A DNA stretch of 34,853 nt. Source: Chloroflexota bacterium (GTDB taxonomy: Bacteria; Chloroflexota; Dehalococcoidia; Lucifugimonadales; Lucifugimonadaceae). The DNA lies in contig JABMNN010000070.1 of the NCBI GenBank assembly GCA_013204545.1, forward strand, positions 1 through 34,853, in the 5' to 3' direction. The translations under genes and the position numbers were made by a program. A model generated the notes under the pieces. That model searched no databases and had not been told where the DNA came from. It was given only the letters and a program-made list of their open reading frames with translations. Of this stretch, positions 1 through 8,717 are shown piece after piece. Each line of letters begins with the position of its first letter. Within the stretch, counting starts at the first letter, position 1.

Positions 1-836
1 AATCTTGACAGCACAATTCCCTCTGAGGCATAGGCGTTCAAGATCATTTCCGGGGTGAGCTGATCACTCAGCCGGTATTCAGTTTGTCCCCCTCTACCAG
101 CTTGATGCTGAGCTCCTGGTAGGAATCTAGGGTGCGATGTCGCCTCGACCAACACAGAGTTAGCCCCGCGTGCCACGCGAATTTCATGCAGGTCGCCAAA
201 CAAAATCAGGCGACTATCGGCGATCAAAGCGACACGTTCACTCATTTCTTCAACATCAGAGAGCACGTGCGTGCTAAAAATCACTGTCGCACCACGGTTC
301 TGTTCAATAGCTAACATCTCTTTCATCAACTGAACATTGAGTGGGTCGAGACCTGAAAATGGCTCATCGAGAATAATTAGATCAGGTTGATGAATAAGAG
401 AAGCTACGAACTGAACCAGTTGAGTCATCCCGCGTGAAAGCCCCTCGACTTTCTTGTCCCTGTGCTCATAGAGACCGACTCGATGAAGTAGTTCCAGTCC
501 TCGGTCCAACGCGTCCGTCTTCGATAATCCTCGGAGACGGCCCAAGTACCGAAGAATGTTCGAAACTTTCTCTTTCCGAAGTAATCCACGTTCCTCCGGT
601 AGATACCCTACCCGTGGCATCGCATCGGTCGCGCTCAAGCCATTGAGAAGTCTGATTTCACCAGCATCCTGCCGGAGTATTCCAAGCGCTGTCCGAATAG
701 TGGTCGTCTTACCAGATCCGTTCGGACCTAGAAAGCCAAAAACCTCGCCTTCATCGACTGTGAACGAAATATCGTTCACCACCGTTTTGTCGCCAAAACG
801 TTTGGTCAGGCCCTCTATTTCGAGCGCATACGCCAT
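1..836 (-). CDS. ABC transporter ATP-binding protein (NatA-like), truncated by the window edge
   Basis: ATPase subunit of an ABC-2 type exporter, powering a membrane permease that should lie beyond the left edge. Reading the minus strand from the ATG at 834-836 gives an uninterrupted frame of about 278 codons to position 1. It shows a Walker A (GPNGSGKTT, residues 37-45), a signature in the LSRGM form (typical of NatA-type ATPases rather than LSGGQ), a Walker B with LILDEPFSGLD, and the switch His in FSTHVLSD. The region after the nucleotide-binding domain resembles the extra C-terminal domain of NatA-like proteins. Seen: motifs and frame. Inferred: export direction; substrate unknown. The 3' end is missing. 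It follows threonine aldolase on the same strand with a 36-bp gap. Confidence 0.93.
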   Translation of the reverse strand, partial: MAYALEIEGLTKRFGDKTVVNDISFTVDEGEVFGFLGPNGSGKTTTIRTALGILRQDAGEIRLLNGLSATDAMPRVGYLPEERGLLRKEKVSNILRYLGRLRGLSKTDALDRGLELLHRVGLYEHRDKKVEGLSRGMTQLVQFVASLIHQPDLIILDEPFSGLDPLNVQLMKEMLAIEQNRGATVIFSTHVLSDVEEMSERVALIADSRLILFGDLHEIRVARGANSVLVEATSHPRFLPGAQHQAGRGGQTEYRLSDQLTPEMILNAYASEGIVLSR

Positions 837-872
837 AAAACCAGTCCAGAGATATTTACGCGGGTAGATCGG

Positions 873-1907
873 TTAAGCAATTTCTTTCATCACACGATCG
901 AGAGCTGAAATAGCGAACTCATAGTCATCTCCAGACACGCCGTAATGAGTCACGATGCGAAGATCCGAATCACCACCATTGATATATACGCCCTCTTCTT
1001 TGAGTCTGGCGGCAATTTCGTTGCCCGTGTGCGTTGGAACTCCAAACCGGATAATATTTGTTTGGATGTGTTCCGGATCGACCGATATTCCCTTAATCTC
1101 GGTCATACGCGATGCAATATGCCGTGCATGATCATGATCTTCCTGCAATCGATCGATCATCGAGTCGAGTGCGACCAAACCGGCGGCAGCAACGATTCCG
1201 ACCTGTCGCATGCCCGATCCGAGCATCTTGCGCCATCGATCAGCTTCCTGAACGAAATCTTTTGAACCCACGACAATCGATCCAATCGGGCACGCAAGTC
1301 CCTTTGAGAGACAGAATGTTGCCGTATCGACGTGTTTAGTCAAATCCGAAGCTGGAACACCAAGTGCTACAGCAGCGTTGAAAATCCGCGCCCCGTCGAG
1401 ATGCACATTCAAGCCTTTTTGATGCCCGGAATCTGCCATCGCCTTCATCTGATCTGAATTCAACGCTCGACCGCTTGAAGCGTTGTGGGTGTTCTCGATT
1501 GTCAACAGGCGAGTTGGAGCTTTGTGATAATCTCGAGGCTTCACAGCCGCTTGAATGAGATCAGGTTCTAGAAAGCCAAACTGGTCGGTCTTGATTGGAT
1601 ACAGCACAACACTGCCCAGCACCATTGTGCCCCCGGCTTCGCTGTTCATGATGTGGCACTGATCACCAACAAGCACTTCATCACCACGCTGTGCCTGCGC
1701 AAGTACCGCCACCAAGTTGCCTTGAGTACCTGAGGAAACGAACAGACCCGCTTCTTTTCCGAGCATGTCCGCAGCGCGTTGCTGCAGCTCGTTGACTGTG
1801 GGGTCATCTCCGTAAACGTCGTCGCCGAGTTCGGCCTCGTACATAGCCTTTCGCATCTCAGGGCTTGGGTGTGTGACAGTGTCACTCCGCAGGTCAACTC
1901 GTATCAT
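873..1907 (-). CDS. ltaE: Low-specificity L-threonine aldolase (PLP-dependent)
   Basis: Cleaves L-threonine or L-allo-threonine to glycine and acetaldehyde; cytosolic fold-type I PLP enzyme. The start at 1907 gives 344 residues, the usual family length, beginning MIRVDLRSDTVT, the conserved N-terminus of the family. The frame remains open upstream to 2135, but those 76 extra residues resemble nothing and overlap lspA on the other strand. Visible motifs: SSGTQGN near residue 58 (PLP phosphate contact), HLDGARIFN near 169 (Asp for the pyridine nitrogen), and CLSKGL with the Schiff-base Lys at about 202. It is divergent from lspA with a shared 158-bp upstream region and lies upstream of the ABC ATPase. 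Confidence 0.95.
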   Translation of the reverse strand: MIRVDLRSDTVTHPSPEMRKAMYEAELGDDVYGDDPTVNELQQRAADMLGKEAGLFVSSGTQGNLVAVLAQAQRGDEVLVGDQCHIMNSEAGGTMVLGSVVLYPIKTDQFGFLEPDLIQAAVKPRDYHKAPTRLLTIENTHNASSGRALNSDQMKAMADSGHQKGLNVHLDGARIFNAAVALGVPASDLTKHVDTATFCLSKGLACPIGSIVVGSKDFVQEADRWRKMLGSGMRQVGIVAAAGLVALDSMIDRLQEDHDHARHIASRMTEIKGISVDPEHIQTNIIRFGVPTHTGNEIAARLKEEGVYINGGDSDLRIVTHYGVSGDDYEFAISALDRVMKEIA

Positions 1908-1996
1908 GTCGATGGTTCTCCACCATAAAATAGTGCTTACTCTGATATTGATATCGCCCGCAGATTCTATCTGCAAGACGGCTACACGCATACGGT

Positions 1997-2043
1997 CCGA
2001 ACGTATACTTGAAATCGAATTCCAATATAGGCATACCGTTCGG
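1997..2043. promoter_or_regulatory. Inverted repeat between divergent ltaE and lspA
   Basis: CCGAACG (1997-2003) is repeated in inverted orientation as CGTTCGG (2037-2043) with 33 bp between. The similarity extends inward with a one-base offset (GTAT against ATAC). It lies between the two divergent starts, so an operator is possible, but no promoter boxes of good quality could be assigned here. A weak call. Confidence 0.25.
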
Positions 2044-2065
2044 ATGCAACCATGATCAATACAGA

Positions 2066-2650
2066 ATGACAATCGTGTCCACCGACAAATCCAGCAAATC
2101 AGCCGTGAAACGTCGATCGAAACTGGCAGATCCACTTCCGTGGATCATCATGTTAGCTGCGTTGATTCTCGACCAGCTAACGAAGTGGACAGTAGTCGAA
2201 AATCTGGCAGTTGGCGAGTCGTGGCCTACGTCAGGTTTCTTTCGCTTCACTCACGCATGGAATACCGGCACAGCCTTCTCGTTATTTCAGGGACAAGGGG
2301 ACATTCTTACGTGGGTTTCACTTGGTGCCGTCGCCGTACTGGGGTGGATCTACAGGTCAATAGACAATCCTCCATGGGTGCTTCGGATCGCATTTGGACT
2401 CCAATTTGGCGGAGCGATTGGGAATATTGTTGACCGAATACGATTGGGGCATGTGACAGATTTCTTCGACGTCGGCCCTTGGCCTGTGTTCAACATCGCC
2501 GATTCGTCTATCGTCATAGGGATCGGTTTGATGATTTATTACTTCTGGTTCCTCGACGAAGGTTCGAAGCGACGCGAGGATTCTGAGGAACAACCAGCAG
2601 AGCCGATCATCAGTTCCGACGCGAACGCGTCACTAGATACGTCCGAATAG
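2066..2650 (+). CDS. lspA: Lipoprotein signal peptidase (signal peptidase II)
   Basis: Inner-membrane aspartyl protease that removes signal peptides from diacylglyceryl-modified prolipoproteins. The start ATG at 2066 gives 194 residues; an upstream in-frame ATG at 2009 would add 19 residues that do not look like family sequence. About four membrane segments are visible (residues 25-37, 80-95, 106-120, 146-163). The catalytic pair is present: Asp123 in GNIVDR and Asp146 in FNIADSS, and DQLTK near 36 is also conserved. A charged, Ser/Glu-rich cytosolic tail of about 28 residues follows. The rluD start is 15 bp downstream, the common lspA-rluD arrangement, suggesting co-transcription. Confidence 0.95.
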   Translation: MTIVSTDKSSKSAVKRRSKLADPLPWIIMLAALILDQLTKWTVVENLAVGESWPTSGFFRFTHAWNTGTAFSLFQGQGDILTWVSLGAVAVLGWIYRSIDNPPWVLRIAFGLQFGGAIGNIVDRIRLGHVTDFFDVGPWPVFNIADSSIVIGIGLMIYYFWFLDEGSKRREDSEEQPAEPIISSDANASLDTSE

Positions 2651-2665
2651 ATTGTTGGATTTACA

Positions 2666-3574
2666 TTGATTGATTTCACAGTTTCTGACGAACAGTCTGG
2701 ACTACGGCTAGATGTGTTCCTGACAGAAAACTGGGAACATGCCCAGTCTAGATCGAACGTTCAACGGGCGATAAAAGCCGGTGAAGTTTCTCTCGATGGA
2801 CGTGTTATTTCTCGCGTCTCGGTCAAACTCAGCGAACGCCAAACCGTTCAGATTGCTACAGTTGAAAACTCGGTTCTCGACACGGTCGTTCCCACTAATA
2901 TTCAGCTGAACGTCGTGTACGAGGACGTGGATATCGCAGTAATCGACAAGCCGGTTGGTATGACAGTTCACCCGGGCGCCGGTCATGTGAGCGACACTCT
3001 GGTGAATGCGGCTGTTTACAGGTGGCCGCTGATACTAGGAATTGGGGAAGCTGATCGTCCCGGCATCGTACACCGTCTCGATCGAGACACCAGCGGTCTC
3101 ATGGTCATAGCTCTCAGTGAGCGAGCCTACACGCGTCTATCGGAAATGATTCGTAACAGGGAAATAACCCGGATTTACTCAGCGCTAGTATATGGCACCC
3201 CGAAGCCACCTCAGGGCGTGATCGACGCGCCGATCGGGCGCGATCGTCATAACCGTATTCGGCAGGCAATAAGTGAAGATGGTCGACCGTCGCGCACTCA
3301 CTACAGAGTAGATTATCTACTAGGTGATTTCACCTTTCTGGAAATTCGGCTCGAAACCGGACGAATGCACCAAATACGAGTGCACATGGATGCAATCGGT
3401 CACCCAGTCCTAGGCGATCAAACCTATGGGAGACGTAAAAATCTGCCTAATCTTAATCGTCAATTTCTACATGCCTCTAAGCTTGAGTTCAAGCACCCAA
3501 TATCGAACGAACATATTTCGATCATGTCCGAGCTGCCCGGCGATCTACAATCGGTGCTCAAATACCTAAAATAA
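2666..3574 (+). CDS. rluD: 23S rRNA pseudouridine synthase, RluD family
   Basis: Isomerises uridines to pseudouridine in 23S rRNA (helix 69 for RluD itself; exact sites here are inferred). It starts with TTG at 2666 and is 302 residues long, normal for the family. An N-terminal S4 RNA-binding domain (about residues 12-75) precedes the synthase domain. The catalytic motif HRLDRDTSG at 136-144 carries Asp139; KPVGMTVHPG and RMHQIRVH are further family blocks. It follows lspA by 15 bp and is followed 56 bp later by gltX. Distinguishing RluD from RluC or RluA-like paralogues is not possible by eye, although S4 plus length fits the RluC/RluD group. Confidence 0.93.
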   Translation: MIDFTVSDEQSGLRLDVFLTENWEHAQSRSNVQRAIKAGEVSLDGRVISRVSVKLSERQTVQIATVENSVLDTVVPTNIQLNVVYEDVDIAVIDKPVGMTVHPGAGHVSDTLVNAAVYRWPLILGIGEADRPGIVHRLDRDTSGLMVIALSERAYTRLSEMIRNREITRIYSALVYGTPKPPQGVIDAPIGRDRHNRIRQAISEDGRPSRTHYRVDYLLGDFTFLEIRLETGRMHQIRVHMDAIGHPVLGDQTYGRRKNLPNLNRQFLHASKLEFKHPISNEHISIMSELPGDLQSVLKYLK

Positions 3575-3630
3575 CCCGTCGTGCTCCACGTTTCATTTCT
3601 TCTGCTGCCAGTCGCTGCTAAAGTTTTTCT

Positions 3631-5142
3631 ATGACTAGTCCAATCTCTCCTGTTCGTGTTCGCTACGCACCTAGCCCAACCGGCATCCCACACATCGGAA
3701 ACATTCGTACCGCCCTCTTCTGCTGGGTACTCGCCCAACAGACAAACGGTCAGTTCATTGTTCGTATCGAAGACACTGATAGATCCCGATACGACGCCGA
3801 CGCCGAAAAGGCGATATTTGAATCTCTGGAATGGCTAGGACTCACATTTGACGAAGGTCCTAGAAAAGGTGGACCGCACGCGCCATACGTACAGTCGGAG
3901 CGTCAGCAAACGTACGTCGACACCGCATTACAGCTCGTTAAATCAGGTCACGCTTATTTCGATGACACAACTCCGGAGCAACTTCATGCGCTACGGGAGC
4001 GACAGCGCGCAGCTAAGCAGCCTCCAAGGTACGACGGGCGAGGTCGACATCGTAGTCCTGAGGAAATCGAGGAGTCTCGAAAAGAGGGGCTTCCGATCAC
4101 AATTCGCCTGAGGGTACCCGACCATGGTTCGGTTTCGTTCGTCGACGCCGTTCGAGGCAAGATCACGTTTGAGTTAAAAGAGTTAGATGATTTCGTAATA
4201 TTGAAATCGGATCAAATGCCGACCTACCATCTAGCCCACGTTCTCGACGATCGAGCGATGGGTGTGACCCACGTGATACGCGGAGACGAATGGATATCAA
4301 GCACGCCACGACATCTGTTGATTCATCAAGCTCTTGGCATTGAGCCACCAGCCTATGTCCACGTGCCGCTTATTCTTGGAAAAGACAAAACTAAACTCAG
4401 TAAGCGGCACGGTGCCACTTCTGCCCTTGAATATCGCGACCAAGGGTTCTTGGTAGATGCTGTGTTCAATTTCATCTGCCTGCTTGGTTGGTCACCCGGC
4501 GATGACACCGAAGTTATGACCCGTGAAGAAATCATCCGTCGGTTCAGCATCGACCGGATAAACGATTCACCGGCAATCTTCGACGTAGAAAAGCTCGAAT
4601 GGATGAACGGTGTATATATCCGCAACATGGATGAAGATTCGCTTATGACCGAGTTACTCCCTTTCATGGAGCGAGAAGAGGCCGAGGGCGGACTTCCCGA
4701 TTCAGTTGCTCGACCGATAGATCGCATATACCTCAAACGTCTTCTACCGCTCGTTCACGAGCGATTGAAGTTACTGACCGAAGGCACTGAAACTTTAGAC
4801 TGCTTCTTCGCCGACAATGTGAAGCCAGAGGCCGAAGACCTACCCGGTCGAAATATGGACATACCGATGACAGAACAAGCTCTTGAATCGGCTCTAAAAC
4901 TTTGTAAGTCCGTATCGCCTTTCGAGCCTGAACATCTCGAAGCCGAGTATCGCGCACTGGCTGAAAATATCGAGATGAAGCCGGGACAACTCTTCTCGCC
5001 GATTCGTGTTGCAATAACAGGGAAGGCATTCGCCCCACCGTTATTCGACACGATGTCGGCAATCGGTCAAGACCGGTGTGTTGAGCGACTCCAAAATGCG
5101 CTTATGATTATTGGATCAATCGAGACACCTCGTCCCGATTAA
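3631..5142 (+). CDS. gltX: Glutamyl-tRNA synthetase
   Basis: Class I aminoacyl-tRNA synthetase charging tRNA-Glu with glutamate in the cytosol; it may be non-discriminating if the organism makes Gln-tRNA by amidation (inference). ATG at 3631; 503 residues, normal length. Class I signatures are HIGN at 21-24 inside APSPTGIPHIGN and KLSKR at 255-259. The insertion near 107-130 (GHAYFDDTTPEQ) lacks the Cys residues of the zinc-binding form found in Escherichia coli, so this is a zinc-free type. The C-terminal anticodon-binding helical domain is complete. It is followed by the rpsU promoter. Confidence 0.97.
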   Translation: MTSPISPVRVRYAPSPTGIPHIGNIRTALFCWVLAQQTNGQFIVRIEDTDRSRYDADAEKAIFESLEWLGLTFDEGPRKGGPHAPYVQSERQQTYVDTALQLVKSGHAYFDDTTPEQLHALRERQRAAKQPPRYDGRGRHRSPEEIEESRKEGLPITIRLRVPDHGSVSFVDAVRGKITFELKELDDFVILKSDQMPTYHLAHVLDDRAMGVTHVIRGDEWISSTPRHLLIHQALGIEPPAYVHVPLILGKDKTKLSKRHGATSALEYRDQGFLVDAVFNFICLLGWSPGDDTEVMTREEIIRRFSIDRINDSPAIFDVEKLEWMNGVYIRNMDEDSLMTELLPFMEREEAEGGLPDSVARPIDRIYLKRLLPLVHERLKLLTEGTETLDCFFADNVKPEAEDLPGRNMDIPMTEQALESALKLCKSVSPFEPEHLEAEYRALAENIEMKPGQLFSPIRVAITGKAFAPPLFDTMSAIGQDRCVERLQNALMIIGSIETPRPD

Positions 5143-5164
5143 TAGATTCGATTAGATTTTCTGT

Positions 5165-5194
5165 TTGACCTTGCACTGGGCTACTACCTATACT
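5165..5194 (+). promoter_or_regulatory. Sigma-70 type promoter for rpsU
   Basis: TTGACC (5165-5170) and TATACT (5189-5194) are separated by 18 bp, each one or two mismatches from consensus. The predicted transcription start is near 5201, about 75 bp before the rpsU start codon. Together with the terminator at 5516 this makes rpsU a likely monocistronic unit. Confidence 0.65.
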
Positions 5195-5276
5195 TGAAAG
5201 TAGCGCATCTGCTTTTCAGATGAATATTTTCTGGTCACGTGTTGCACGTTACCCAAATTACGAATTAGGATCACCG

Positions 5277-5471
5277 TTGGTAGAACTACGAATCAACGAA
5301 GGTGAGAGCTTTGAAGGCTTTCTCCGACGCTTCACAAAGCGTGTACAGCAGGAATCGATCATATCTGAGGCTCGGCGCCGTCAGCACTTCGAGTCCCCAA
5401 GCATCGTTCGCAAGAAAACTGCTGCAGCGAAGTACCGCAAGAGCGTCAAGGCGACACTAAAAGCAATGTAA
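5277..5471 (+). CDS. rpsU: 30S ribosomal protein bS21
   Basis: Small-subunit protein that helps expose the anti-Shine-Dalgarno end of 16S rRNA during initiation. The longer frame from the ATG at 5220 adds 19 residues unlike the family. TTG at 5277, preceded by AGGA at 5267-5270, gives 64 residues beginning VELRINEGES, which matches the bS21 N-terminus. The core GFLRRFTKRVQQESIISEAR and the following basic region (RRRQHFESPSIVRKK) are typical, and the tail is Lys/Ala-rich. It sits between its own promoter and terminator. Confidence 0.93.
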   Translation: MVELRINEGESFEGFLRRFTKRVQQESIISEARRRQHFESPSIVRKKTAAAKYRKSVKATLKAM

Positions 5472-5515
5472 TCGAATTCAGAGAACATCAATTGGTTCTC
5501 GGTTCGATTGTGATA

Positions 5516-5550
5516 ACACCTCGGTAAATTGTCCGGGGTGTTTTTGTTTG
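5516..5550 (+). terminator. Rho-independent terminator after rpsU
   Basis: A 10-bp stem (5516-5525 AACACCTCGG with 5534-5543 CCGGGGTGTT, one U-G wobble) closes an 8-nt loop. It is followed by TTTGTTT, which with the stem end makes a U-rich tail. It lies 45 bp after the rpsU stop. No ORF is seen in the remaining interval to purQ. Confidence 0.85.
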
Positions 5551-5743
5551 TCGAGAAATAAGCCGCATAGCCTATAACTCGTACCCGAAGGAATGAAGCT
5601 TGTGAGATCTGGTGAAATTTCACATTAGGTTAACAAATATCCCAACGATTACCGTGATTTTGTGGTCGGGAGAGGTGACAATAGATATTCGGCTCTAGAG
5701 TCGAGGAATTTCTCGGCACAAATGCCTCAACGGAGCAATTAAG

Positions 5744-6445
5744 TTGAAGTTTGGAATCGTTGTCTTCCCAGGTACTTGGAGCGAAAAAGACACTCATTAT
5801 GCAGTGAATGGTGTCTTAGGTCAGGATGCGGAGTACATCTGGCATGGAGATGGGCAACTTGATCAATACGACGCAATTGTGTTACCTGGTGGATTCTCAT
5901 ACGGTGACTTTCTCAGATGTGGAGCGATCGCGCGATTCTCACCTGTGATGGAAGCGGTACGTGAGTTCGCTAATCGTGGCGGTCCGGTACTCGGGATCTG
6001 CAACGGTTTCCAAGTTCTCTGTGAATCCGGCTTACTTCCCGGTGTACTCATGCGAAATGACCACCTTGAGTTTCGTTGTATCTGGACTGATCTCAAAGTC
6101 GAAAATGCCTCGACGATGTTCACCTCTGCAGCGGCAGATGGTCAAACGCTTCATATTCCCATGTCACATGGTGAAGGCAACTATCAGGCTGATGAAGCAA
6201 CGATTGAACAACTCGAAGGCAACGGGCAGGTCGTTTTCCGTTATGCCGACGCCGCAGGCAACGTGACATCCGAGATCAACCCCAACGGGTCGATCAACAA
6301 TATTGCCGGAATTGTGAACGACCGTGGCAACGTTATGGGTATGATGCCTCACCCAGAGAAAGCCAGCGAAAAACTTATCGGCGGAGACGATGGAAACATA
6401 ATTTTCAACTCGATGATCGAAAACATCGTCAGCTCATTTGCGTAG
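5744..6445 (+). CDS. purQ: Phosphoribosylformylglycinamidine synthase, glutaminase subunit
   Basis: Hydrolyses glutamine and supplies ammonia to PurL for FGAR to FGAM conversion in purine synthesis. TTG start at 5744 with GGAG at 5732-5735; 233 residues, normal length. The class I glutamine amidotransferase triad is visible: Cys86 in GICNGFQ, and His203 and Glu205 in MPHPEK. The oxyanion motif VLPGGFSYGD is at 47-55. purL follows 54 bp downstream. The small third subunit PurS, usually encoded beside purQ, is not found in this window although this PurL is of the PurS-requiring short form. Confidence 0.97.
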   Translation: MKFGIVVFPGTWSEKDTHYAVNGVLGQDAEYIWHGDGQLDQYDAIVLPGGFSYGDFLRCGAIARFSPVMEAVREFANRGGPVLGICNGFQVLCESGLLPGVLMRNDHLEFRCIWTDLKVENASTMFTSAAADGQTLHIPMSHGEGNYQADEATIEQLEGNGQVVFRYADAAGNVTSEINPNGSINNIAGIVNDRGNVMGMMPHPEKASEKLIGGDDGNIIFNSMIENIVSSFA

Positions 6446-6499
6446 CCGCTACTCCAGATATTATCCAAAGCAACTCAGCGAACGGGACGAATCAACCAC

Positions 6500-8710
6500 A
6501 TGACGGTAAGCAAGGAAACACTCGACGAAATCGCTCTTAGTCGATCTGAATACGAAGCGATTGTCGAACGATTAGGCAGAGAGCCAGAACCGCTTGAGCT
6601 TGGTTTATTCGGTGCATTATGGTCCGAGCACTGCGGATACAAGCACACGAAAGCGCTCCTTCGCACCCTGCCGTCTTCGTCAAAGCGTCTATTGGTGGCT
6701 CCCGGAGCAGAGAATGCCGGTGTCATCGACCTAGGTGATGGTCTTGCTGTTGCATTCAAAATTGAGTCACACAACCACCCATCAGCGATTGAGCCGTTCG
6801 AAGGAGCGGCCACAGGTGTCGGCGGGATTATTCGAGACATATTTGCGATGGGTGCCCGACCAATCGCCTTACTCAACTCTCTTCGATTCGGTCAACCCGA
6901 CAACGCACGTACCCGCTACTTGCTGAACGGTGTAATTGGTGGAATATCTTCGTACGGTAACTGCATCGGGATTCCTGATGTCGGCGGCGAAATTTTCTTC
7001 TCGGACGCCTACAAGGGCAACCCACTAGTGAACGCCATGTGCATTGGCCTCATCGAGGATGGGAAAATGGCGAGTGCTTCGGCCAAAGAACCGGGCGACT
7101 TGCTTTTGTTAGTCGGTGCCGACACCGGGCGAGACGGTATACATGGAGCTTCTGGCCTTGCATCACGGTCATTCGAAGATCAGGCCGAAATGCGGTCAGC
7201 CGTTCAGGTTGGAAACCCTTTCCTTGAGAAAGTATTGATCGAGGCATGCCTTGAGGCATTAGATTTGCCTGGAGTAGTCGGACTGCAAGATTGTGGCGCA
7301 GCTGGGATCACGTCAGCCGCGATCGAGATGGCTGAGCGCTCAGGTATGGGCCTAAAACTGCTGATCGATGAAGTGCCTCGCCGTGAAGAAGGCATGACTC
7401 CATACGAGGTCATGCTTTCGGAATCTCAAGAACGAATGCTTCTCGCCGTCACACCTGGAAAAGAAGGTCCTGTACTCGACCTGTTCGAGAAGTGGGATCT
7501 CGATGCCACGATTATTGGTGAATTCGAGTTGGGCGAAAATGTACGAATTTTCGATAACGGAGTTGAACTAACCTCGACTCCGGTCATTATTCTCACAGAC
7601 GCTCCAGAATACAAGTTCATTAGCGTGAAGCCAGAGTGGTTGACGGTTCTACAAAACGCCGACCTTTCAGCAGTTCCTGTTCCTTCAGAGTCACCCGCCA
7701 GTGTTCTTTTGAAGATGCTGGCGGCGCCTAATATCGCTTCTCGTTTCCCTATATTTCGTCAGTATGACTACCACGTACAGACGAACACCGTGGTTGAGCC
7801 GGGTGGTGATGCAGCGGTACTACGCCTAAAAGGGTCTAAGCGAGGTATCGCCTTATCCACTGATTGCAATGGCAGGATTTGCTATCTAGACCCAGAAGTC
7901 GGCACAGCCATCGCAGTCGCGGAAGCATGTCGGAATCTGTCAGTGACCGGTGCTGTGCCTGTTGCGCTTACTGATGGACTCAACTTCGGAAACCCTGAAA
8001 CCCCCGACGTGCAATTCCAGTTGAACGAGTCGATTGCCGGCATGAGCCGGGCAGCGGAAGCATTCGGTATCCCGATCGTTAGCGGAAATGCCAGCATGTA
8101 TAACCAGTCAGCAGGAAAAGATATATACCCGACCCCAATCATCGGGTCACTTGGATTGCTCGAAGACGTAGAAAAACACTCGACTGCAGGGTTTAAGTCC
8201 AAAGGTGATGTGATTGTCCTGCTGGGTACCGACTCGGTGTGGGATGACATCGACGGGCTTGCTGGCAGTGAATATCTAGACTTTATCCACCGCAAAGTCG
8301 AAGGTCAGCCAAAACTTGATCTCGAGCTTGAAATTCGAACTCAGGCCGCCTGCAGAGAAGCCATTGCTAGTGGACTTGTAGCTTCTGCACACGATGTATC
8401 TGATGGCGGAGTTGCAATTGCGATAGCGGAGAGCGCGGTCATTGGTGGTATCGGCGCCACGATCACTGAAGGACCTGGTGACCGCTGGGATGCAGCAATG
8501 TTCGGCGAATCACAGTCGAGAATCCTCCTAAGTGTCTCGCAGGAAAACCTGAAAAAACTTGAAGCTGTCACAGGCTTCAGTAACGTGCCGATGACCGTCA
8601 TCGGAACGGTTGGTGGCGACTCACTGTCGTTCGGCGACTCGATTTCAGTCCCATTAGCAGAAGCTGACAATGCCTGGAAAAACGGCTTCAGCCTCGCCAC
8701 TTCCGACTAA
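6500..8710 (+). CDS. purL: Phosphoribosylformylglycinamidine synthase, large synthetase subunit
   Basis: ATP-dependent amidation of FGAR to FGAM in de novo purine synthesis, acting with PurQ (and normally PurS). ATG at 6500; 736 residues, the length of the small PurL form without fused glutaminase. Family blocks include LWSEHCGYKHTK near residue 40, the ATP/FGAR-binding block ESHNHPSAIEPFEGAATG near 88, and DCGAAGITSAA near 264. The second AIRS-like half contains GNASMYNQ and AHDVSDGG. It is followed only 7 bp later by the HAD gene, so the three genes from purQ are probably one operon. Confidence 0.97.
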   Translation: MTVSKETLDEIALSRSEYEAIVERLGREPEPLELGLFGALWSEHCGYKHTKALLRTLPSSSKRLLVAPGAENAGVIDLGDGLAVAFKIESHNHPSAIEPFEGAATGVGGIIRDIFAMGARPIALLNSLRFGQPDNARTRYLLNGVIGGISSYGNCIGIPDVGGEIFFSDAYKGNPLVNAMCIGLIEDGKMASASAKEPGDLLLLVGADTGRDGIHGASGLASRSFEDQAEMRSAVQVGNPFLEKVLIEACLEALDLPGVVGLQDCGAAGITSAAIEMAERSGMGLKLLIDEVPRREEGMTPYEVMLSESQERMLLAVTPGKEGPVLDLFEKWDLDATIIGEFELGENVRIFDNGVELTSTPVIILTDAPEYKFISVKPEWLTVLQNADLSAVPVPSESPASVLLKMLAAPNIASRFPIFRQYDYHVQTNTVVEPGGDAAVLRLKGSKRGIALSTDCNGRICYLDPEVGTAIAVAEACRNLSVTGAVPVALTDGLNFGNPETPDVQFQLNESIAGMSRAAEAFGIPIVSGNASMYNQSAGKDIYPTPIIGSLGLLEDVEKHSTAGFKSKGDVIVLLGTDSVWDDIDGLAGSEYLDFIHRKVEGQPKLDLELEIRTQAACREAIASGLVASAHDVSDGGVAIAIAESAVIGGIGATITEGPGDRWDAAMFGESQSRILLSVSQENLKKLEAVTGFSNVPMTVIGTVGGDSLSFGDSISVPLAEADNAWKNGFSLATSD

Positions 8711-8717
8711 GTAAACA

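Noticed and set aside
873-2135. Threonine aldolase as a 420-residue protein from the ATG at 2135
   Set aside because: The first 76 residues have no family resemblance and overlap lspA; the family N-terminus begins at 1907.
5482-5501. GAGAAC/GTTCTC hairpin directly after rpsU as a terminator
   Set aside because: The stem is only 6 bp without a T-run; the stronger hairpin at 5516-5550 is the better terminator.
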